Assembly (NCBI GenBank): GCA_031213475.1
Contig: JARUPZ010000016.1
Span: 3,281,140-3,345,139 of the forward strand
DNA from: Nereocystis luetkeana
Taxonomy: Eukaryota; Sar; Phaeophyceae; Laminariales; Laminariaceae
DNA length: 64,000 nt
Direction: 5' to 3'
The position numbers and the translations under genes were made by a program. How positions within the stretch are numbered: the first letter of the stretch is position 1; the number at the start of each line of letters is the position of its first letter. Below are positions 23,632 through 34,746 of this stretch, one piece after another. The notes below the pieces were generated by a model. The model was not told the DNA's origin. It saw only the letters and a list, made by a program, of their open reading frames with translations, and did not search any database.

Positions 23632-26600
23632 ATGGCAGAGTCTAAGTATAGCGACGGGTACTCCTCGGATCAAGAGGAAAAGCAGCTCGTCCTGGGGGAA
23701 GAGGACGACGGGGACGGCGATTTCGGCTCGGGCCACCACCACACCCTCAACCTGGCCTGCAGCATAGTTGTCAAGTCTGAGGTTTTATGTGTCGCCTTTT
23801 CATACGATGGAAGGTGGGCAGCATCGGGGAATAAGATATGGAGGCTACGGTCGTCGCACGTCTGAAATCATACCAGTATGTTGGTTGCTGCCGGCGGCGG
23901 AGGCACCCAGGGTGCAGATAGAAGGGAATACGTATCGTACCAGGGACCTACGGTACAGTAGTACAGCAGTAGTATTAATAGCAGTATGCGAGATTGTGCT
24001 GTGATTACTTACTTGTAGCACAATGATATCGCTTTGGTTCATGATGTCGTATGTATGGTCGTTGGCTGCTTATTGTCAACACTTTCGCCAAACGGATACC
24101 GGGTACTGCTGTACACACGTAGCGTTGCCGTACTTACCCCCTTTAGGACCGCGGTCCCGTTTGGGGGATCAAATTACTTAGAATTCCACTGGTTTCTCCC
24201 CCAAACGGGACTGCAGCCCTTAAACATGCCCTCGCTTGTTCGTTGCGCATTTGCGGCACGCCCCCGACCCAGCCTATACACTCAACTTCACGCCAACTTA
24301 TAACAGGCAGTGGTAAAGAGCACTAAACGTTGCCCCGCCGTCTCTTCCTCCTCGTCGTATTCCCCTCTATTTGCCCCAACCCGAACAATCATCAGCAACC
24401 ATGGGAATGATTTGCTTACGTACAGTATTTACGTACTGTACCAGTACAGCATTACTGTACGTACGCAGATAAAGGTGCGCACTCGTTTTATAGGACGCCG
24501 CACGCCGTCAACGGCAATACCTGGAAATGTGTCGTAACCACCTCCGGTACTCGTCGATGTTGTTGCTGTCGATATCGTGGGATACAGGTACCTATTAGCG
24601 TGCTGCGGAGACGGCCTCGCCCGAGTCTTCAACCCGGTTACGGGCGTAGTGATATCGGTGCTCAGCCCCAAACGAGCACGGAGCAGCAGCAGTAGAGGCG
24701 AAGGCGAGGCGAAGGGGGGCGAAGGCGTCGGCGACACCGCAAGAGGCCGAAGTTCAAAAAATAGATCGGCGTCGATCCTCGACAACATGGAGCTTCCTTG
24801 CACCTGCGCGGCGTTTCGACCACATGCGAAGGTGGGGGCAAGCCGCCACCGCCGCCGCATACACTCGATAGGAGTTATCAAGTTAAAGGTAGTATCCGCA
24901 TGTTTAAGAGAACGTTGACCCGAAACGATGGTAGACCATGAACCTGGGGTAGAAATAGTCAATGAAAATCATGTGAGTGTTGCGGCATCGTATTTATTAC
25001 AAATTTCGCCTCTTTTAAATGTTCCTTAGGGAGTGTTTTTCAGTTTTTTCCAGTATTTTCCCGATATTTCGGTATTTTCCTATAGGAAAAATACGAGAAA
25101 TACCTAATTTTCGGGAAATACCGAAATAAACCTAAAAAACAGTCCTCGTTAAGATCGACCCTGAAGCGTTTTCTTCTAAACTGACCGCAGTTAGACACGC
25201 ACGGGAGATATTCGCGCTGGACACGGCGGGAGGGAAAATACAACCAGACAATTAAAGCGAACTCTTACGTGTATGTACGACGACCTAGCAACACTCTCCG
25301 CAACCCGATATGTGCCACCAGCTGATCTCTGACCTTTGTGCGCCAAGACGTGATTGTACCGTTCCGACCCGAGAGTCATTTTCTTGCTTGTGGTCAGATA
25401 CGGGAGAAAACGAGCGGAGTGGCCCTGATCGGAAACTCGCACGGAGAAATCCAGCTGTGGCACGTGCCATCGGCCAAGGTGCGTGTGTTCTTCACGGTTG
25501 TAACCCGTTCTTCTATTATTTCGACAAATCGACATCCGGGCACCCAGCACACCCACTGCCCGTGCATATTCTTCAGCCTGGAGAGGCACCAGATCTTTGG
25601 ACGCAAATTACGACACAGAGATAATGCATGACATGAAACGTACTGTAGTAGTACGAGCACAAAAGGAAAGCCCAACCTAATTCTTCTTCTTTCGGGGGAT
25701 GTTTACGAGGGCTGTTTACGGGCAGAGGGTCAAAACTCGTGGGTCGGGTCGGGTCGGATCGAGTAAGGGTACCCCGACCCGATCAGTGAGAGTTTGAAAA
25801 TCTCCCGACCCGACCCGACCCGACCCGACCCGACCCGTAAGATTTCGATTTTTTCTCGATCCAACCCCCGTGTTGGGTCATGACCCTCAAAGAGCCCTGA
25901 TATTTTATTACGAGCGATCTAAATCTCCACGTTGAAGCTCGTACTGTGCATCGCCGGATGACCAAGGTGACAATAAGAATATCAATAGCAGCAGTGGAAG
26001 CGGATGTACGCAATCTGCCTGGGAGGTGCAACGTAACTATCGATCCCAGAGGATCATTCGATTTCACGACCCACTGCAGCCGGCGAAGACAATTACCACT
26101 CTTCTCTTGGTTCGTGCTTCCACTGCAAAAATCTTCGTGATACTTAATAGCCGCCTTACATATATATATAAACAAAACGTTCGCAGTCGATTTACAAAGT
26201 CTCAAAAGCTATTTGACCGCCTGAGTTTTCGTGCCGGAGGCGCCCAGAGTTTACTACAATGTTGGGCATCGATATCGGAAGCGAGTTCGATACGATACCG
26301 ACAAATAAAAACAAAAAAAACATACAGATACGATTTGGACGTTCATTTGCGGCCGGTCTACCAAACGGGCGCCGGAGTTGACGGGCTTCAGATTTTGGAG
26401 GCGTTCTCCCCAGGTGACGTTTCAGAGAGGTGCAATCTTCCATATGCGGAACTCAATTCGTCCGATATTCGAAAGAGTATGCTTGCGTCGTAGGATTGAC
26501 TGCTTTGGTAGCATGTCAAGTGCAGTCTCTAGCTAAATCATCTCAGCCTTTTTTTACACCATGGTGTTGGAGATCGCACACGACAGAAATGCCAGAAATA

Positions 26601-29600
26601 TCGTACTTTCGACGTATTGTATCATATCGGGCGTATTTTTTCCCCTCCAATCCGCTTGAAACTGCACCCCCGCGTTTGCTTACGCGGATATAAGCAACGA
26701 GCATCTTCGGAGTACCAGGCGTCGAAAACCGACTTCGTATCGGTTTGATTCGTCGCTTCGGAGTAACTTTTTGCTTGAAACCCGCCAATAGTCAAAACAT
26801 ATACCCCAGACAAACCTGCTGTAGGAATCACTCCGTCTATAAAAAAAAGATATAAAACGTTCGGTACAAACATTTATTTGACATTAACGATCCTTAGATT
26901 TACCGACACATATACGTATTTGATACCCTGGTACTTCGTACGAGCATTATAAGTGTTACCCCCTCAAAGACCCTTAGATTTACCGACATACCAGGTACGT
27001 ACTTGATACTTTCGTGTAAGTTTTACCCCCCTCACCGGGCTTTATGATCGTTATGCACGCACAAGCTGCTGTACCGACGGGGACTGCTTGACGAAGGCGC
27101 CCACTCACACAGCCGGGAGGAGGGGAAAGGGGACGACCCGGGCGAAGACCTTCATCCTCGCGTTTCGGCTCCGTTTGGGGTGGAGGTGCTGTGCTGCGCC
27201 TATTCCGGTGACGGGCAACTGTTTGCGGTGGGGGCGAGCGACGGCGTTGTCAGGGTCTACAGCGACAGCACCAAGGTGCATGGCGTGAATTACATTTTTG
27301 TTCGAACAGCAGTGCGACAACCAAGCGGTGTCAGTGGTCGGCCACTGGCGTGTTTCCTTTTTCGCCACGGCCACTAATCGAAAAAAAAAAAAAAAAAAAG
27401 GTGTCGGTTCTTCCGAGCTACCTCCGAGAGGCGTAGATATGACTATTCAACTCCTGTTACATGTATATATGGGCATGGCGCCTACTCTGGGGCAGTAGAC
27501 GTTGAATTGAATATGCGCTGCACCTTTGTCCGATCGCAAACGAAACAATAATAATAGTAATAGTGTCGGTCTTCAGCAGCCGGAATGAGGGTATCATTGA
27601 GTTAAGACCCGTACACGGGGTTTCCTTGTACGGGCTCCCTTGGACTCCTACTTTTTTCGGTGGGTGTTTTTTTGTCGATTTGATCATACGTGGAAACACT
27701 CATGGTGCACATTTACCAGATAGTCGTCGGGCGGTATTTTTTAAAAATGCAACAGAAATAGTAAAAACCCCAACGCTCTGCAACATAATATATCATACCT
27801 GCTGGTAGATTGCTTGCTGCCCGCGCCGCAACGTGTGGGGCAAAAAACCCGCCACACCTCGGACAGAAATATCATCTACAGATCAGATAGATCATCTATA
27901 TACTAACCTGCCGTAATTAGGTGTTGTGCAGGATCTGTATGGTGCAGAGCTAGCTCAGGAAACTTGCACTGAATCATGCAGCTTCTACGGCTCCCACCCG
28001 GCGACATGAGCTAAATCATACAGATCATACACATCATACACATCATACACATCATACACATCATACAGATCAGGAATATATATATATATGCCCTTAAAAT
28101 ATTTACTATATATCTCAAAGTGGGGATTAGTGACCTGTCTGTAGAACGTGTGAAGAATCCCGAGAGGGTTGGACACACGCAGAAGTCGCACGTCCGAGAA
28201 AACATAGAAGTAAGAAACGACGGAGCATGCCGGCAGTCAGTACGTAGACGATGCGTGAAGCATGCCAAGCAAGCAAAAATTGAGCGTCGTCAAAGAAAAC
28301 AAACCCATGGTGACATAAATACAAAAATGTCGAGAATCGGCGTCTAATGCGTGACGCATGCTACTACTGCAGACGGCGGCCGCCAGGCATATACTGTAAG
28401 AAACGTCAAAATTTTGGCGTCGAGGCTCATTTTCTTGTTTTGTTCTGCTGCCTGATGAATCGTCTACTAAAAACAAGCAATTTACCTGATAATGGTTAAC
28501 ACACTCAAGTCACTAACCAATACATTATATTCCCTCACCCACACCACGCCCAGTAAGAAACGTGCCAATAAATATGCACACTGCTGTATACTGTTGCACA
28601 GAGCAAAAAAACTGGATATCTGCTCCACAAATAAACGCACCTGGTCTGCCTGCCTTGGGTTTATACCAGCTAGACACACAGATATATCTGTAAGTGTGTA
28701 TATATGCGGGATTTGGTGTGGCACCCGACCCTGAGCACCGTTTCTTCGGTCGAATGTTGTGCTTCTTGCCGTGAGAAAACAAGCGAGTGTCACTTTTCTT
28801 TCTCAGACGAACGGCCTAAATTTCCTCATGATGAGCGGGTGCTCCTCCGTCTAGTTGTTGCTGACACACGTCTTGCCCGCCTGCCTCCCAGGAGCTGGTG
28901 GTGGAGCTGAAGCCTGGGCTGGCGAAGGGGGCCGGCCACAGCAGCAGGATTTTCAGCGTCAAGTTTCACCCTGATGACCCAAACGTCATAGTCAGCGGCG
29001 GCTGGGTAAGCTGTCCACTATTTGGGGGGGAACATATGATCGTAATCAGAACCAGACGTGGTGTGTAAACATGATAGGGGTGAATGTTTTTTGGGTCCGC
29101 AGTGGGTTCTGATTATTATAACCCCTCGCCACGCTGCTCCTTTAGAAGTGCGCCAGCGTTTGTTGGGGACAAACTACTTGAAATTAGTGGTATGGGGTAA
29201 TTTTTGAAGTAATAACAAGGGATGACTTGTTTTTGCTGTTTACCGCGGGGTGGAAATGGGGCCGCGCTAGGTGTATGTGGTCAGTCAGACTTTCTCTTGC
29301 TGGAATGGGTTCAAGTCCTCAGCATATGCTACCCTCCTCTACCCCACCCTACACTACCCTACCCTACGTCATTCTACCCTATCCTACCCTGCCCTGCCCT
29401 ATTCTATTCTACCCTGCCCTACCTTACCCTGCCCTACCCTACCTTGCCCTGCCCTACCCTACCCCGCCCTACCCTGCCCTACCATACCCTATCCTATCCT
29501 ACCCTACCCCTACCCTACCCCTACCCCTACCCCTACCCTACCCCTACCCTACCCTACCCTACCCTACCCTACCCTACCCTACTCTACCCTACCCTACTCT

Positions 29601-32600
29601 ACCCTACCCTACTCTACCCTACCCTACTCTACCCTACCCTACCCTACTCTACCTTACCCCACCCTACCCCACCCTTCTCTACCCTACCCTCGAAGAACGC
29701 ACTGCCCCCACACGAGCAAAGTTCGCATGTTCTCGCGCGAGCATGGGCGTTTCGACATCTGCACATCTGCACGCTACATATACATCGACAACGAAGAACC
29801 ACAACTACAACCAACAAAATATAACGAAAATCTGCTGATATACGAGTTTTGCTGTATCCTACAACACGCAGCGATTGAGCTTTGGTGCCGATCACTCTTG
29901 AAGCATCTGACGAATAATAAAGAGGCAAACCAAGGGGAACATCGCGTGGATGATTCTTGGCTGTAACACGCCCCCCCCCCCAAAATAGATAAAGGCGAGC
30001 GTCCCATCTTCCGCCGAATTGGTCACATTTTTATCGCAGACGTTTTCGAGGCGAAACGGAAAAACGTATTCGGTGGAACCAGGGGTGCACCACGAACAGC
30101 CCCAACCCCCCCCGACAGTTACATTCCTAAAAAGGTCAAAACGAAAATACAAAACCCGGTGGGGTGGTGGATTTATTTTTTGTTTGCTTCGTTTCACTCC
30201 CATGAATACATGGTTTTTAGGTGTTCACCAGATCAAGGTCGGGACACTTCGCATCCCTGGACAAGTTTGCCCATTAAGTCGGCATTCTTAGGTACTCACG
30301 TGTGTTGTTCGCTTAGAAATAGAAGATGAGCAGCTTTAGGCCTTTCGTCCACGTGGAGACGGAGAGCCAAGCTCGTGCCTCGCTGGGAAAACCCCTCCCG
30401 TTTTCCATCTAAGATACGCCTCCCAAGTACTACAAATGCGATCCCAATACCTGAACCCAGGTATTTACCGCGCTTTCAGCCTCATTCAAAGCAACACCAT
30501 CACACAGGGCTGTTATTATCGGAGAACCAGAACTTCCTGGACGCCTGAAGCCGACCTTCCGACCCGAACTTGATGGAGTGCCAACGCACCGTGCAGCAGA
30601 ATACTTGTGAAATTATTTCCATAATTGGGAGCTAATTTCGAAATATGTGATTTATAACAGAGGGCGAAATATCGGGAAAAGTTAAATGTCACAAACTTGA
30701 AAATTATTTCACGAAGATGGAAAAAAAAAACAAAAAACCGCCCTCCCATAATAACAGCCCCAAGCATACGCCTGTCCCCTATCCGGGTCTCGAAAATGGT
30801 TACGGGGAGTCGGATTTTAGTGTTACGTGCGCTCATGGAGTAACCACAAGAAAAACTTGTATTTACTACAATAGCTATAGATATATACACAGGGAGGTGT
30901 AAAGTGTAAGGCAGTATAGGCCTAGGTATCGACCACTGGTGGCAGGTGGTTTTTCTGACTGCCAGGCAGATTCAAATCGCAAAGACTGGTTGGCCGCAGG
31001 AGAGAAAGACCAAGCCCTCCTGGGCGAGGCAGGTTCAAATCGCAAACAGTGGCTGCCAGGTCGAAGGCAGATATGCCACACTCGGGAGAGTTGCACACAA
31101 GCACTGTGGTCGTAAACACTCGGCGGGCAGAGGGTATATTCGAACGATTAGTTAAGGTCTCAGTCCGTCGGGCTACTGGTAAAAGGTTGACCAATTACCC
31201 ACCGAATCCAAGCCTTATAACACTCTCCCCCCCTTCGGAACAGCGGGGCCCTTGGTCTTAGTGTGGGGGCCGTCTACGTACGTACGTGCCTACTCCGCAA
31301 TTCTTCACAATCTCTGGGGACCCAGGCAGAGTGTTTCATCAGATTCTTGACGTGAGTGAGAATCGAACTCGCGACCAACGAACGACCCATAACCTGCCGA
31401 TAGATGCCAACGCTGTTAAGGTCTTAGTCCGTTGGGCTAGTGGGCAAGAGGGGACACCATAGCAGGGGCTTGATCAGCGGTAGGAGAGGTGGCGCCGCAC
31501 AGAAGAGCGAGTGGAAAGCCGAAATCACTCTGTTGCCTTCAAGGTAGGTTTATATACAGAAGCGTAAAGTACTTCCAATTTCTGAACTTTCTGAAAGTGA
31601 ACTGGGACGCACTCGTGTGTGCCCTTCCTTTTTTTCTTCTTCTCGCTTTTTGATCAGATAGTCCCGCGCCATGTTGTTCACGCGTGAATGCTGCGCGCTT
31701 GGACTCGTAGAATCGTTTTGTTGCGTCGTCCGATCCGAGAGCTCACACACACAGCGGTCTGAGAGACGCCGAGCTCGGGCTCGTTGTTTTGTCTCTCCCT
31801 GAATCCCTGCTCCCGACACGCATAACGCAGGGCTTCCAAGCAATACGTACGTTATCCTTTTCCCGCCTCCTCGATCCTGGATCCTGTTTTCCGGGCTTTC
31901 CAGACCAGCACCGCATACCTGGTGCCAATATACCATAACGTTAGACAGTAGGGCCTTGGACGGAAATCAACGTGTCGGTGCGGCCGCCCTCGCGCGCCGT
32001 TTCGGTCTCTGCGAGCAGGACAACTGCGTCCACGTGTGGGATGTCGGGAAAGCGTCGACCACTCGCACGGTGTTCGGGCCTCACATCTGCGGGAACGCTC
32101 TCGATGTGGTGGGCGACATGATCGTCACCGGGTCTTGGAGGGACGACTGCCAGGTAAAAAACTAAGCAGCAAGAGCCATGCCTCTACTTTGCGGTGACTA
32201 TGGCAGTGCGGTTCTTCTACAGTACGGTAGGAGAGGCATGCCTCCACGGTACGGTAGGGGGGGGGCATGCCTCTACAATGCGGTAAAGAGAGGATCCATG
32301 TCTCTGCAGTGCGATTACTTTACAGTGCGCTTCCTCTACAGTGCGGTCCAGCGACAGTACGTATTACGGGGGACCATAGTTAATCGGACCAAATGTTGTT
32401 TGTAAAAATGGTGGAATACATAGGTTTTCATGTATACCATAGGTCCTATTAACTATGGTCCCCCGTACTAGTACGGTAGGGATGGGGTACGTTTGGGCCC
32501 AAAACATCCTGACTGACCGGGCTCCTTAAGGGCACTGACAGCAATGAGGAACTAAGCCAACAAGGTTTAAAATTGCATTATCGTTGGAATCCCTTTTGGG

Positions 32601-34652
32601 TTCGAAAACATTATTGAGCCGTGCTAAAGGCACGACCAACTGCCGAGAGCGCCTATAACAGCGACGCGAGTCGGCGGGGGAAGAAATCACTGATTTTTTT
32701 CTCGTGACAAATACCCGAGGTGCGTACCTTGATGAAGGGGGGGGGGTGTACTCGATAGGAGAGATGCACTCGATCTCATGCATGGCCGTAGTCATATGGC
32801 CATGGACCCTCGCACCCCTACAATGCCGGGACGGAGCACGTCGGGTTTCAACCGACCAGACAGACATTGCGTGCACCAAGCGCGAAGCCCCGTGAGGTGT
32901 CCGGCGTGCCGCATGAAGGGTGAGCCGCATCCTACTATGAACCGCTCGTGAGGCGGACTTGCTTATGGATGACAGCTTCAATGAGTTGATTTAATTTCCG
33001 GTGTAGGCATTTCCAGAGACGGCAATGGGAGTACTATGTAACTGCCTCTTGGGTGCCTTACCACAAACACTACCAGGTACGTGATACGGTCAATTCCCTT
33101 GCGCGGAGTGAAGGTTCTTTACCTCACAGAAATTAACCAACTCGACGATCAGCTGTGGGCGACCGCCAAAGAAAAGAAAAACGGCACCCTGGTTGTCTAG
33201 CCCACGTTGTAAGCGGCATGTTTTTCAGTGTCGTTGCCAACCGACGCAAACCCAACCTATATACAATAGGGGGAGGGGGATGGAGAATCGGGTTTGACAT
33301 GAGTTGGAGGGGCTGCTTAAAGACCCCGGATCTGAGTCACGACGTAAGAAGGACAGCAATCAGAAAGCCAAGAGATCTGTTTTCAAAAAGATGATGTGCA
33401 AAACTCAACCCGTGATAAACGCCTGGCTGGAGAAATACAGAAGCCTCAATGTAAGTTACCCGCCCCCCCCACCCCCATCTGCACGACCCTCCCACCATTG
33501 GGCACGACCCCTCCGTCCAGCCAAAACAGAGGCTGCCAGCCATAGTTGATACTCGTAGAGCTGTCTGGGAGAAAGTCTCAAAACGGCGAGCTGGAATAAG
33601 GTGGGGTAGCGTAGTTGAGAAAGTATGGAAGGATATTGGGGGAAACCAAGAAGAGCTGATGTCCGCCGGGAAGTTTGGGAAGTACAAGGCAGGAGTAGAA
33701 GAAATGATAGAAAAAAGGGAAAGGCTAGCGCTACGAAACGAGGTGGAATCGGAAAAGACCTAGAAGGAATAGGAATGAAAAGGTATCTGCACGGCCCAAT
33801 GGACTTCGCGAAAACGCTGAAACTGCGCTTCCGTGTAGGTGACCTGGACCTGCCACAAAGAAGAGACAGGTATTCCAGTAGCCAGGAGGAGGAGGAAATA
33901 GATGTACAGATGTGCCGTGTGGCAAAGCAATAGAGAGTAGAACTCACGTAGTAGGAGAATGTGAAATATACAAGGAGGAACGGGATATGTTATAAGAGGA
34001 GATGAGGGAAATAGACGAATGTGACATGGAGGAGTTTGACACACTAGATAGCAGCGAGAAAACGATCGCTATCCTAGGAGATAGGTGGTGGCCACAGGCG
34101 GCTAAACAGGAAGGGGATAAGATTAGTAAAAAGTTTCTATGTAATATACTGGTATGGAAACAACGTAATGAGCGCCCAGTTGTTGGAGGTGTCTCTATTA
34201 GGAGTAGGAACGGTGCTCCGTCTCGAAAGGGATGCGTGGTCAATGGTCAAATGACTGAGGCTAGCAAAAAATGAGTACCCCCCCCCCCCCCTCCCCTCCG
34301 AAAACCCGACATGCTCCGCCCCAACATTGTAGGGATGCGAGGGTCTCTGGTCATACGACTACGGCCATGCATGAGATCGAGCTTATCTCTCCTATCGAGT
34401 ACCCCCCCCCCCCCTCCATGGTATTGTAGGGATGCGAGGGTCTATAGTCATACGACTACGGCAATGCATGAGATCGAGCACATCTCTCCTATCGAGTACA
34501 CACACACCCTCCCCCCTACCCCGGGGGGTCAAACATTCTTCCGCGAATAATCTCCCACTCGCGGCATCATGCACGGCCGTCGGTAGTCGACGCCGCCCGT
34601 CAAACTCCTCCACTTTCCCGCCCGCCCGCCCGCCCGCCTGCCCGCCTGCCCG

Positions 34653-34746
<94 letters not shown>

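Noticed and set aside
29222-29966. Long overlapping Leu/Pro/Tyr-rich frames
   Set aside because: They are translations of the CCCTA array; all three frames stay open because a pentanucleotide without stops is repeated.
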